A stretch of DNA of 64,000 nucleotides from Nageia nagi (lineage: Eukaryota; Pinophyta). Both the position numbers and the translations under genes were made by a program. Location of the stretch: NCBI GenBank assembly GCA_050084985.1, contig JBITNC010000001.1, positions 205,716,001-205,780,000 of the forward strand. Direction: 5' to 3'. Shown in pieces: positions 1 to 10,818 of this stretch. How positions within the stretch are numbered: the first letter of the stretch is position 1; each line of letters begins with the position of its first letter. Under the pieces are notes generated by a model, which saw only the letters and a list, made by a program, of their open reading frames with translations, made no database searches and was not told where the DNA came from.

Positions 1-640
1 GGAAGGAACAAAACTTGTTAAATAAAAACTAAGAAAGATGCATCCTTCCAAATCCTTATTAATAAAGAAATAAATTAAGAAATACTTGAATGTTAGATTT
101 ATTATACAAATAGATTATTCAAAATGATGACTAACATTGTTCCTATCAGTAATTCAAATAAAGAAATAAGAATTTGCATTGATTTTAGAGATATCAATAA
201 TGCTTATCTAAAATATGATTTTCCATTACCAAACATCAATATTATTATGGATAGTATTTCTTTTCATGATAATTTATCTTTTATGGATGGATTTTTAGGA
301 TATAATAATATTTTAATCAATCTAGCTGATCAACATAAAATATTTTCACTATACCATGGGGTAATTTTTGTTGTAAGGTTATGCCTTTTGGTTTGAAAAA
401 TGTAGAAGTAATTTATCAGCATGCAATGATGAGTATGTTTCATGAACACATTCATAAATCTATAGAGGTTTATGTTGATGACATCTTGGTTAAAACAAAG
501 TAATGAAAAGATCATTTGGAGCTTCTTGAGGAGGTATTTAGCATTCTTAAGAAATACTAGTTTAGAATAAAATATTAAAAGTGTATTTTTGATGTTACTT
601 TAGTAAAGTTAATAGGATTTATGATTTCAAAAAGAGGTAT
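1..640 (+). pseudogene. R1 reverse transcriptase (Ty3/gypsy, Tat-like), decayed, 5' end outside window
   Basis: Reverse transcriptase domain of an LTR retrotransposon polyprotein. The window opens inside the pre-RT stretch and runs into the conserved block RICIDFRDINNAYLKYDFPL, followed by a degraded SFMDGFxGYNxI block in frame 1 up to about 390. The protein then continues in frame 3 with MPFGLKN and the catalytic box YVDDIL (YVDD at 471-482), so at least one indel separates the two halves. Both catalytic aspartates of YVDD survive. Stops at several expected glutamine positions show that it is dead. The same polyprotein continues into RNase H, aRH and integrase to 2890. Family assignment is secure; exact edges are approximate. 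Confidence 0.88.
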
Positions 641-1200
641 TGAGGAATATCCCAAAAAGGTAAAGACCATTGTTAGCATGCCCCCACCCAAAGGTGTAAA
701 GCAATTAAGAAGCCTTCAAGGTAAGATCAATTTGGTAAGAAGATTAATTTCATAAATTGGAGATAAGTGTTTATTATTTACTCTTTTTTTGAAAAAGTAT
801 GTAAAATTTTTAAGGGATGAGAAGTGTCATAAGGCATTTGAGGAAATCAAATAATATTTGCTTAATCCACCCATACTAGTACCTATAAATTTTAGCAAAG
901 AGGCATATATTTACATACCAATTATAATGTTTTCTTTGGAGGCAATGTTATATCAAAAAGATGATCAAAAGAAAGAAAGAGGAATATACTATTTCAATAA
1001 GACTCTCATAGACTATGAAATAAGGTACACTCATATGGAAAAACTTTATTTTGGTATAATTTTTTCAGCTAAAAAATTGAGGCATTATCTTTTATATTGC
1101 ACTACATATGTTGTTAGTCTAATTAACCCATTTAAATATCTCATAGGAAAGCAACATTTATCAATAAGCATGGCTAAATGATTAATGCTATTACAAGGAT
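641..1200 (+). pseudogene. R1 RT connection and RNase H (gRH) domain
   Basis: Continuation of R1 pol in frame 3. PPPKGVKQLRSLQGKINLVR (680-740) is the usual RT-RNase H connection of Ty3/gypsy pol. The RNase H part includes the open stretch 858-1181 with QKDDQKKERGIYYFNKTL, YEIRYTHMEKLYFGIIFSAK and LRHYLLYCTTYVVS, which are standard landmarks of the gypsy-type domain. It once degraded the RNA of the RNA/DNA hybrid during reverse transcription. Stops at 853 and 1180 interrupt it. A second, archaeal-type RNase H follows, which marks the element as Tat/Ogre type. Confidence 0.85.
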
Positions 1201-1424
1201 ACATCAATATGGTAAAGTAAAAATCTATTAAAGATTAGGAAATTACAAATTTGATAATAGAGTTCCATAAGAATGATGGAGACATTGTACATGAGGAGTT
1301 TGTAGATGATTACTACCAGTACATATCTCCTTTAGAGTATGGATACTATAGCAGAGTATGCTTGTGCTATTATGATGATCAGTGGGATATTCCATACAAG
1401 TTTGTATGCTATTTGGAAGATGAA

Positions 1425-1800
1425 CATAAGACTTGGACACTATACTTTGATGGATTAAAGTGCACTCATAGAGAAAAGGTAGTTATTATATTAGTATAAT
1501 CAAAAAATGATGTTATACCCATGACATATAAAATTGGATTTGAGTGCACTAACAATATGGAAAAGTATGAAACATTAATCTTGGATCTAATGGAAACTAT
1601 TCTCCTAAAAATAACATAATTGAAAATTTATGGTGACTCAAAACTTGTGGTCAACCAAGTTGAAGATATATACAATATAAAAGATGAAAAATTAGTTCCA
1701 TACAAATTTATAGTATATAATATTATAATTTAATTTGATAAGTACATAATTGAGAATATTACAAGAACAAATAATAAGTAAGTAGATGCAATATTATATA
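1425..1800 (+). pseudogene. R1 archaeal-type RNase H (aRH), canonical position after gRH
   Basis: Second RNase H domain, typical of Tat/Ogre elements. The readable blocks in frame 3 are TWTLYFDG (first catalytic Asp), CTNNMEKYETLILDL (catalytic Glu region) and KIYGDSKLVVNQVEDIYNIK (third catalytic residue in GDS). It follows the gypsy RNase H and precedes integrase, the usual Tat order, in contrast to R2 downstream. The domain is broken by stops at about 1498, 1619 and 1732. The 1200-1425 stretch links the two domains and includes a short acidic spacer. Confidence 0.82.
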
Positions 1801-1849
1801 GGAGGTCATTCGATGGGGCTCTATTGAGATGCCTCACACACCATGAAGT

Positions 1850-2890
1850 TGAGATAACACTCCAACAAGCACATGATGGTATATGTGGGGAAATTTATTT
1901 ACAAAATCCCTACATACTAAGCTCCTATGCATAGGGTACTATTGGTCATCCAATGTAAAAAATATTCCAATCTAGAAAAGCAACCAAAATAAGAGTTAAA
2001 TTTTGTTGTTTCATCATGGCATTTTGTAATTTGGGGAATTTACATAATTAGCTTGATCAATAATTATTTAAGATATGGATACAAATTAATTATCATAGAT
2101 ACAAAGTATATAACCAAATGGGTAGAGGAAACACCCATGAAGTTAGTTACACAAGAAGATATAATACAGTTCTTGATTAAGATTATCATCACAAGGTTTG
2201 GTATACCATAGCAATTTATCATATATAATAGACCAAATTTTAAAGGTAAGGACATGAAAGCCTTTTGCAAAAAGTTTCATATTACTCAAAATTTTTCTTA
2301 AATTTATTATACATAAGGAAATGGCCAAGCTGGAGCATCCAAAAAAATAATCAAAATCATCTTGTCAAAAAATAGGATGAATATAAAAGAGATTGGCATG
2401 ACCAAATTCCTTATGCACTTTATGTATATAAAATAAGTATAATAATAACCATTAGGGAAAATCCATTTTTATTAGTTTATGGTGATGAAGCTATGGTACC
2501 ACTAGAACTAGTAATCACATCTTTGAGATATTTACTACATGGAGATATTCTAGATGAGGAAGCAAGATAAGCAAGGTTGGAACAATTAGAAGCTCTTGAT
2601 GAAAAATAAATACATGAAATTGAGCATTAAAAATCATACCATACAAAGCTTAAAATATCATTTGATAAAAATATAAAGCTAAATTTTTTCCAAGTAGGAT
2701 ACTTAGTGTTAAAAGGAAAAATCAATAAAACAACTATAAATGATGAGATCAAGGGAAAATTTGATCAAAATTGGCTATGAACATTTGTTATAGTGGAAGC
2801 TATGGGATGGAAAAGAAGAATAAAAAATATTTAATTCCATGTACTTGAAATGCTTTTATGCATAATGAAATTATCTCATATCTCAAGCCA
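1850..2890 (+). pseudogene. R1 integrase, all three catalytic residues lost
   Basis: Integrase of R1. A remnant of the zinc-binding N-terminus starts with QQAHDGICG near 1863. The core is seen in ITKWVEETPMKLVTQEDI (about 2110-2160), IIITRFGIP and GNGQAGASKK (near 2318). The residues where the D,D-35-E triad belongs read Tyr (WGIYIIS), Tyr (IIYNR) and Gly (QAGAS), so this copy could not catalyse integration. The C-terminal part follows in another frame with ENPFLLVYGDEAMVPLEL and VGYLVLKGKI. Several frame changes and stops are present. The remaining bases to 3038 are AT-rich, probably the decayed 3' end of R1. Confidence 0.82.
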
Positions 2891-3038
2891 TCATGATGCA
2901 TCAAAATGAGGTACATGTATAATATTTTATGTTTTTTTTTTCAATTTTTATTCCTACTTATCATAAGGCATTGACACTATATTTCTACTTGCACATCATC
3001 AAAATTGTAAATTTTTAAAAATATGAAAAATTAAAAAA

Positions 3039-4503
3039 TGGTCAACAATACGGCTAGTGAGAGTTCACCCACTTACAAGGAAATCGATGATACAACCTAT
3101 ATACTCCCACATATTTTTAAAGAAATAAGAAGAGTTTTATATGGTAATGATATTTTTCAATCCTTTAATACTTAACAGAATGTTTATACTTACTCAATTT
3201 TAAATATTTTTCATAGTGTTAAATTTTAATAGAGTTTCAGTAGTATTGGAGTGCATAAAGTTTTTCAGAATAGTAATAAAATAAGATAGTGTTGGTACTT
3301 AGTCATTTTTGAGCATTTCTTGTAGTGTTTGATTTTGGTAGAGATCCAACAATATCAATATGAATAACATTTTTTAGAATGGAAATAAAACCAAATAATA
3401 TTATACTTAGCCATTTTCTAATATTTTGTAGAGCATTTGATTTTGGCAAAAATCTGATAAAGTAGAGCAGGTGATATTTTTTTGGAATAATGAGAAAATT
3501 AAATAACCTATTTTCTTTAGTTTTAGCCCTATACAAGGTAGTTTAATCATATTTCATGAATAATTATAGTTAGATTAACCACTTGAAATGTTCCAATTTT
3601 GAAGATTCAAGTTTTGGCCATATATATCAAAGTATATATAGAGTATTCTATTGAAATAATATAGTTTCCTTCTTTATTTGATTCTAATGGGCCCATTTGA
3701 ATTCAAATACTTGTATATATTTCTAGAACCATGGAAAAATATGTTTTCATTCCAAGAAGGATATTTTAGCTTCTATATTCAAGTATTCAAGTTCCAAACA
3801 TGTTGAAGGATGTTAGCACACATAGAAAAGTGATCCAGATCTTCATAAATTGTAAATATTATTAGAGAATCAAATATGATACTCTGTAAATATCTAGTTA
3901 GTTAGTTGCAGATATTTTTATCTTTCAAATTTTGTTAGAATATATTTTAAATAAAAAAACTATAAGTATTACCTCTATTGAATAAGAAGAGGTTGGATAT
4001 AGTAGATATTGCCCCTATTTTATGCTAGCTCCAATGATGATAGAATGCAACTTGCTTCTTGATCTATTAACTATAATTTATTTATCATTATTGTTAAATG
4101 ATTATATGATATGTTTATTTACACTTTATAGACTATGAGAGATTATCAGTAGTTAATCTATATCTATAAAGTAATTATAGAGTATTGTTACTTGGAATGC
4201 TATATTTTTTTATGGCTATACGATCAAACTATTTACCAACTTAAATTCTACTATAATAGATTCCTATACTAGTTTGAATATTTATTTTTGCTTATTTTCA
4301 CCTACTAAACTAGCATTTTAAATTTACTTTAGTCTTGCAAGTTTGTTTTCTACACCTTTACTTTCATAAATCTCAGTTCAATCATGATAGGAATGAACCT
4401 TCTTTGGAGATAGATTTCTAGTTTTAGAAATCATTCATCAAAATTATAACTATAAATCTAATATGTGAGTGCATGTGAAATATTACCACATCTCATTCAA
4501 CAA
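3039..4503 (+). repeat. R2 5' LTR
   Basis: Matches 14594-16015 along its length: a shared tggt-aaca start, the run aagaaataagaagagtttt, three 110-bp units, a block reading cctctatt-aa-aagaggttgg near 3972, and an end reading gtgaaatattaccacatct. It starts at TG (3039) and seems to end at ...caaca (4503), 15 bases before the PBS. The right copy lacks about 30 bases near its start. Edges are by-eye estimates; many transitions separate the two copies. Confidence 0.75.
3181..3510 (+). repeat. 3 x 110-bp tandem repeat inside R2 5' LTR
   Basis: Three consecutive 110-base units begin at 3181, 3291 and 3401. Each contains a variant of agcatttnntgtagtgtttg followed by attttggnagagatcc and ends in an A-rich stretch. 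The same three units at the same spacing occur in the right LTR, so the triplication predates insertion. Confidence 0.7.
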
Positions 4504-4517
4504 TATTATAATTATTT

Positions 4518-4536
4518 TTGGCATACACAATGGGAC
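4518..4536 (+). other. R2 primer binding site (decayed)
   Basis: ttggcatacacaatgggac lies about 15 bases inside the end of the left LTR. It resembles the TTGGCGCC...GTGGGAC type of PBS common in Tat elements, with five mismatches; three (one C to T, two G to A) fit cytosine decay and two are C to A. The 5'-TGG that pairs with the tRNA CCA end is intact. Confidence 0.6.
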
Positions 4537-4671
4537 AATCTCCTATATTGATCTACTCATGCATGATTATTATTTCATGATGTTGACTCTGGTTGGTTGA
4601 AACTCTTCTAATATTGAAAATATTGAACCTAAAAAGGTTTAAATTTTATTTATTTTAAGTATTTTTTTATT

Positions 4672-6300
4672 ATGAGAATAAGGTCACAAACTAGGAAAGA
4701 TAAAGAATTACCTTGTGTTGGATGTTCCAAAATATCTAACAAAACTCTAGTTAGAAAGTCCAAATCTCTAGTAGATCTTATTCCTATTTTAACCCCCATT
4801 ATATTGAAATATATTTCACCTTTTATTCATATTAATATAGTTAATTTTCTTATTCAAATGGATCATTTATCTTAGCTTTTTATTTATCCAAAATGGAATG
4901 CTTACAAAGTGCTCCAAGTTGGAAATCCTCTTGAGATTCGAGTGCAAGCTTTCAAAGCTTTGTGAATTTGGAATGGTTACAAAAAATTACCTATGAACAT
5001 TGTTAGGATATTTCAAATATGAAAAAATAACATAACATATTCCATGAAGATATGATGCTCAAATTACTTGCCATGTCTCTTTCTAGAAAAGTTTTGTACT
5101 TGTACAAAATACTTCTAGCCAATTCCATATCTACATGGGCTCAACTTGCAAAATCCTTCATTCTCAAATTTAATAAGGTTAGTGATCCCTACTCATTATT
5201 GTCATAATTAAATATTATTCAAATACATCCTTAGGATAATATATCTAACTTTAACCTTATATTTTCTAAATCTTGGGCTAGAGTACCCTAGTTATGAGGT
5301 CACATCCTTTAATGACTTTTATGTTCTATTTTAGAGCATTTACTCTAGCTTTAGCATCAAGGATTCAAATGAATAGAGCTCAATAGTTTTTGGATATTTA
5401 TAAAGTTTATTTAAAAGATAAATCTTCTCTAATTTTAGTAGGAAATCTTTTGGCTAGAATATTTTCACCTATCTCATATGCACCCCTCATCTTACATGCA
5501 ACATTTAATGCAAACTTATCCTTCTTCACCTATAGCTCAAGATCCTTAGTTATCCTAGTTGTAGCTTTTGATATTACAACCTTAATTTTCTTTACCTACA
5601 TCACAAACTTATCTTTCCTTACATGCACCATTTCCTCAACCAACACATTCTATAGCTACCTCAAGTAGTAATGTGCAACAAAAAAATATCAATCAAATAA
5701 AGATTGCTAAACTAAAAGCTCCAATAAGAACTTTTTCTAATCAAAGGATAGGTAAATAGAGGGCTACTCAGAGGTAAGACTACTATGACCAAAGGGATGA
5801 TGGAGGTAAACAAAGGAGGTATCCCTATCTTACTAGATATCAACCACAACATAGGGATCCACTATGTATCTTAAGGCATATATTACTCCTAATTAGGATT
5901 GGTGTAAAGCATGTAATTAACCTCATGTCCAAAATTTATGATTGATCTTCCAACATTAAATAAGGGTGGAAGAAAATTATGGAGTTAGCATTGACTATTT
6001 TATAAATGAAGGAGAATCAAAATCTAATCTTATGATTATACCAAAACCTACTAATAGAGCTATTGAAATAAGGTTTGTAGTTAGATAGTTTTAGCCTTAC
6101 ATGTAGATTCAATCTTGACAAACCAATCCTATTAAAATACCAACTAATTCTTTTTCTAAATTACCATTAAAATGGCATATCAAAAAATTTATGTCTATTG
6201 ATGAAATTCCACCCAAATAGTAAGTTCCAAAAAAATAAGCCTCTCAATCTTCTAATTCCTTGTAAATTCAAGAAAGAGAGAAAGTAGCTAAAAAGTTCAG
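4672..6300 (+). pseudogene. R2 gag, decayed
   Basis: Capsid/nucleocapsid region. It probably starts near 4672 (MRIRSQTRKDKEL). Gag-like segments include an EDMMLKLLAMSLSRKV block and STWAQLAKSFILKFNKVSD (about 5045-5190), corresponding to the capsid part of Ty3/gypsy Gag, then NFNLIFSKSWARVP and a YYDQRDDGGKQRRYPYL basic stretch (near 5780). A CxxC remnant reading DWCKACN (about 5898-5920) may be the nucleocapsid zinc finger. Frames change repeatedly and stops are frequent. The region 6000-6590, which I could not assign well, leads into the protease in broken frames. Confidence 0.6.
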
Positions 6301-6589
6301 ATTCCCATATTTGACAAGAGACCAAAGAGAAAAGAAACTCAATATTATAAAAGAAAGTATCTAGAAGAGAATTATTCTTGTATTATTCCATATAACATTA
6401 TATATTAATTGAAAATAATACCATCAAGAGAATCACTCTTTGATGACTTGCATATTCCCAGAAAGATAGACTTATTGAAGGTAGTATTGTTGATTCAAAT
6501 AAAATAAGATACTTGGAATTATAGTTTGGATGCAACTACAAAATTACTAGGTATGGGAAAAAATATAATTCCTCCTTTTTACATTACCC

Positions 6590-7150
6590 TTTAATTAAAA
6601 TGACACATTATCCATAATTGTATTATAGATCCAAGGGTTTCCATGATAGTTATTCTTAAGAAAGTATATGATATCATTGGATTTACCTACACTAGAGATT
6701 ACACTCAAGTACTCCAGTTGGATGGTATAAATGTTAAAAAACTTATTTTAGTAAAATATGTTCCAATGAAACTTCATATGTGTTCAAGAGTTTTAGTCAT
6801 TCAAGACATCATAGTTATTGATCTCCCCCTATGTTTGGTTTGTGCTTGTCAAGATAATTTACTTACAAACTAGGAGGGTACTTAGCTATAGACTATTCAA
6901 ATATGTCTATTCCCTTTAAGAATAGAATGTTTAATGTTGTTAATGATCCTACAATAGGTTTTCTCACTAAAAAACTAACTCAAGTTAACATAATAAATGA
7001 GCAAGCTATAATAATAATTATTGTTAAAGAGGAGTTAGACTATGTAGATTTAGTTTCTAAACATATGATCAATCAAATTGAGAGTAAGGGTATGAAGAAT
7101 TATGTAATTATTGAATATATTATATATTTACCATCCCTTACCATTTAGGA
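6590..7150 (+). pseudogene. R2 aspartic protease, catalytic loop altered
   Basis: Retropepsin-like protease that would have cut the polyprotein. The active-site loop reads CIIDPRVSMIVI (from about 6622): the catalytic Asp remains but the following glycine position is Arg. Next come VYDIIGFTYTRD, VLQLDGINVKKL and VPMKLHMCSRVLVIQDIIVI, the usual retrotransposon protease landmarks, open from 6643 to 6873. The next open stretch (6903-7148) is the protease tail and linker. It shares a reading frame with the following RNase H domain, which supports a single polyprotein. Confidence 0.7.
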
Positions 7151-7159
7151 ACTAATAGA

Positions 7160-7600
7160 ATAGGAATTATAAAATGTGCATTTTTATGGTATGAAGTTTA
7201 AGAATGGAGTTGGTGCAAAAGTTTTTTGAGATCCCCTTTTGGTGAAACTAAGATGTATTCTTTCCATCTCACATGGAGTTGTAAAAAAAATGTAGCTAAG
7301 TATGAATCCCTATGCTTAGGGATTGAACAAGTAATAAAGTTAAAAATAAAATATTTGACTATTTTTGGTGATTCATAGGTGGTTATTAATAAAGTGATCT
7401 ATAAGTGTTCTACTAAACATCATTATTTGAAAAAATACAAAAAATGAGTATAGGAATTATTAGAGAGTTTTGATGCTCTTAATCTTACTATAGTATTTAG
7501 GTATCAAAATAGTGAAGCTAATTCCTTGGCTTAAAAGGGATCAAGATTTGATCCTACACATCATTGGCTAAGAAAAAAAGATATTTAGTTGATTTTAAAA
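7160..7600 (+). pseudogene. R2 archaeal-type RNase H lying between protease and RT
   Basis: An aRH domain in an unusual position. Landmarks in one frame are FYGMKFKNGVGAKVF (first catalytic Asp replaced by Tyr), KYESLCLGIEQVIKLK (catalytic Glu kept, read across a small shift), TIFGDS-VVINKVIY (Asp of GDS kept, a stop after it) and NSEANSLA near 7520, where the last catalytic Asp reads Asn. It follows the protease in the same frame and is followed by a normal pre-RT linker (7600-8080), with no LTR or PBS between them, so an insertion of a second element is unlikely. R1, R3, R4 and R5 all have this domain after the gypsy RNase H. Confidence 0.75.
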
Positions 7601-7819
7601 CCTTCTTTTCCTAATAATGATTATTTATAGAAAGTTTTTGATGATGTTAAGGATATTAACTCTTTTTTAGCTACATAAATATTATGTTAAAATAGCCAAA
7701 AGTTACTGATTAAGGTATTTAGATAAGAATACATAATACAATTAAAGAATAATACTTTTCCTAAAGCTATTATTGCATTTGAAAATCTCTTTTCTAGATA
7801 TGATAAATTAAGAAAAGGT

Positions 7820-8700
7820 ATGATTTTAACTTCTCCTAAGAACTTTAAAGAGTTAGAGATAGCTCCCAACAAGGTTATTAAGGTTGTTATCATGAACTCA
7901 TCTAAATATATTAAAGATATATCTGAAATCATGAAAGAGTTTGTTGGTATCATGGCATGGATCTATGATGACTTGAAGGTGCATAACAAGGATGTTATTC
8001 AACACACCATAGAGTTGGTAGAAAGTGAAAATCCTTTTCAAAAAAAATAAAGACCAACAAATACTAAAATTAAAGTGGTTATGCAATAAGAAATTAAAAC
8101 ATTATTCTAGGAAAGGATCATATATCCCATTAAGTATTCTATTTGGGTGGCTAATTTGATGCTAGTCAAGAAGAAGAATGGAGATATTAGGCTATGTGTA
8201 GATTTTTAGAATCTTAACAAAGCCTCAATGAAAGATAACTATCAATTTCCTCCTATGAAAAAAATATTACATACTATTGTAGGATTAGGATGTTTCTCTT
8301 TTATTAATGGCTTCTCTAGGTTATAACCACATTTGGGTGAAGGTTGAAGATTAATAGAAAATAACATTCACCACAAAATAGGGCACATTTACTTTTTGAT
8401 GAATGTATTTGGCTTGTCTAATGCTGAAGCAAATTTTCAAAAAGCTATGGACCATGCATTTGAATAATTGATCAACAAAATATTTTATCAAAAGAACAAG
8501 AATCAATTGCAACATATTCAACACAATTTCTTAAAGTGTAAATAATTCAAAATTTTATTAAATCTAAAGAAATACATTTTTGTTGTGGATCAGGGGAAGT
8601 TGCTAGGTCATGTTGTTTCAAAAGATAGATTCTTAATTAATATAGAGAGAGTAGAAGCTAAAACTCATAATTCCATCTAATATCAAGAACCTCCAAGCTT
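7820..8700 (+). pseudogene. R2 reverse transcriptase, YxDD box deleted
   Basis: The open stretch 7820-8050 ends with VIQHTIELVESENPFQKK, the usual lead-in to Ty3/gypsy RT. RT follows with VANLMLVKKKNGDIRLCVDF (from about 8140), LNKASMKDNYQFPPM and SFINGFSGYNHIWV. After NVFGLSNAEANFQKAMDHAF (8400-8460) the expected catalytic YxDD box is missing: the reading goes from INKIF straight to YQKNKNQLQHIQ. A small deletion therefore removed the active site. GKLLGHVVSKD near 8596 is the normal end of the domain. Confidence 0.8.
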
Positions 8701-9310
8701 TTTTTAGGTCAAATTAATTTTGTGAGGAGATTCATCTAGGAATTTTCTCAAATTGTTTGATCAATAATAGAACTGTTGAAAGATAAAGTTCATTTTAAGT
8801 GGATAATAGAGAGAGTTATAACTTTTGAATAGATAAAATTAGCCATTATGTCTACTATGATTTTAAAGAATCTAGAATTTTCAAAGGAATTTATTTTGTA
8901 TGCATATGGAGCAAAGAATAATATAGTAGTAGTTTTAACTCATAAATAAGATAATCATGATAAACACTCTATATCTTTCTTTAGTAAGACTTTAAAAGAT
9001 GTTGAGAAAAGGTATGGATTAATTGAAAAATAGGTGTTTAAATAATAAAATATCTTACCAAGTTCAATCACTATATTTCTCAAAATAAAATTATAGTGCT
9101 TACCATTCATCTAGATGTTAGAAGTTACATTCTACAAGGTGAAATGGAACAAGGAAGGGCTAGATGGATTATAAAGATTTTTAAATATGATGTTGAAATA
9201 TATATTACCAAGGTAGTTAAGGGGAGATATATTTGTAAGAAGTTAGATAAGGATTAGATCTTCGAACACATCATGATTATTGAGGAGGAAACTCAAGATA
9301 GAAGACTTCC
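8700..9310 (+). pseudogene. R2 gypsy-type RNase H
   Basis: Follows RT. Readable pieces are VHFKWIIERVITFE (8790-8835), FSKEFILYAYGAKNN, KHSISFFSKTLKDVEKRYGL (8970-9022) and LDVRSYILQGEMEQGRARWI (from about 9113), which is the C-terminal part of the domain in another frame. The text KYDVEIYITKVVKG near 9186 is the normal link to integrase. Frameshifts and several stops make it non-functional. Confidence 0.75.
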
Positions 9311-9399
9311 AAAAGAATAAAAAAATTAGATAACATAACTATATATATATTAATATTGGTAGATGATCATTTGAACTTAATTCCTCTCAATGGAGAAGG

Positions 9400-10580
9400 T
9401 CAAAATTAAATGTGCTCAATTATTATATGATAAATCATATTTTACATAGAAATAATCATGATGGGATGTTATTGAGATGCATTTATCCTAAGAATATTGT
9501 TGAAACTCTAAAGAAATTCCATTCTAGTTTTTCTAGAGGATATTATTCAGGATATTCCACTACAAAAAACAATTTACAAGTAATCTTTTATTGGCCTTCT
9601 ATGTATATAGATTCATTTAATATTGCTAAAAATTATGAAAAATATCATATATTTGTAGGAGGGAAAATAATGGTAGCAATGTCATTGTAACCCATCATAA
9701 TAGAAGAATCATTCTAGTAATGGGGCCTTGATTTCATTGGTATGATCAATCTAAGGTCATCATCAGGTAATAGGTTCATCTTAACAATTATAGATTATTT
9801 TACAAGATGAAATGAAGATTTTATTATAAAATACCAAGATCAAGACACAATTATCTATTTCATGGAAATAATCATTACAAGATTTGGTATTCCATAGACT
9901 ATTATATCAAATAATAGTTTGATATTTTTAGGATCCAAAGTCTCATAATTTTTTCTCAAGTATAGTATTTACTAGAAAACCTCTTCTAATTATTACCCTC
10001 AAGGTAATGGATTAGTTGAATCAATAAATAAAAATCTATTGAGAATCCTAAAGAGGATAGTAGATGATAATAAAAAAGACTAAGATAAAAAGATTAACCT
10101 TGCACTATGGGAAGATTGGATCACTTACAAGTCTTCTATTAAAACTTCTCCTTATATTTTAGTTTATGGGAAAATTAATATATTTTCGTCTCATATTTAG
10201 TTACCTACATTACAACTGCTTAACCAATATGAGATGAATGATTCAAATCCTTTACAAGTAAGCATGTTTGGTTTGATCTACTTAGACGAGCTCTAGGAGA
10301 ATTCTTATAGAGAAATTCAAAAATGAAACAATATGGTTAAGAGATGGTTTGATAAAAAGTATGCATAAAATCTCTCTTTCAGTCCTAAAAACTTGGTTCT
10401 CAAATGGGATAAAGATAGAGACAAGCCTGAATGTCATCAGAAGTTTGATTCTCTATAGTTTGGCCCATACATCATTACAAAAGAAATTCAAAAAAATGCA
10501 TTTAAGTTAGAAATAATATATGGTTAGGCCCTTATTATCATGATAAATGACTAAAATTTAAAGTTATATACCATTGTTTA
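9400..10580 (+). pseudogene. R2 integrase
   Basis: Integrase of R2. The zinc-binding N-terminal domain lies in the open stretch 9412-9690 (MLLRCIYPKNIVETLKKFH, YYSGYSTTKNN, FYWPSMYIDSFNIAKNYEK), although the second Cys pair has decayed to NYEKYH. The core reads WGLDFIGMINLRSS (first Asp kept, about 9721), IISNNSLIFLGS (second Asp now Asn) and GNGLVESINKNLLRILKR (catalytic Glu kept, about 10006). The C-terminal domain contains SFSPKNLVLKWDKDRDKPEC and KFDSL-FGPYIITKE. No chromodomain is seen, as expected for the Tat group. Confidence 0.82.
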
Positions 10581-10818
10581 ACCATGTAAGTATGTATTAT
10601 ATGTACATATTTAATTTTTATTCCTATTTATAATTTTTGAGGTGCATATTTTTGAATTAAATAGAGTAGTTAGGCATTTTATTTACTTTAAACCCATTTC
10701 AAATTCATACCTTAGTGTATTTTTCCTTTACAATTTTTTTAATATGTTAAGAGACCTAGGGTTTACATCTTCTAGATTTTGATTTCACCAGTTCTAGCTC
10801 TTGAATGATGATTTTGCA

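Noticed and set aside
1-2890. Plant pararetrovirus insertion
   Set aside because: The order RT-RNase H-aRH-integrase and the presence of integrase identify an LTR retrotransposon; no movement or coat protein features were found.
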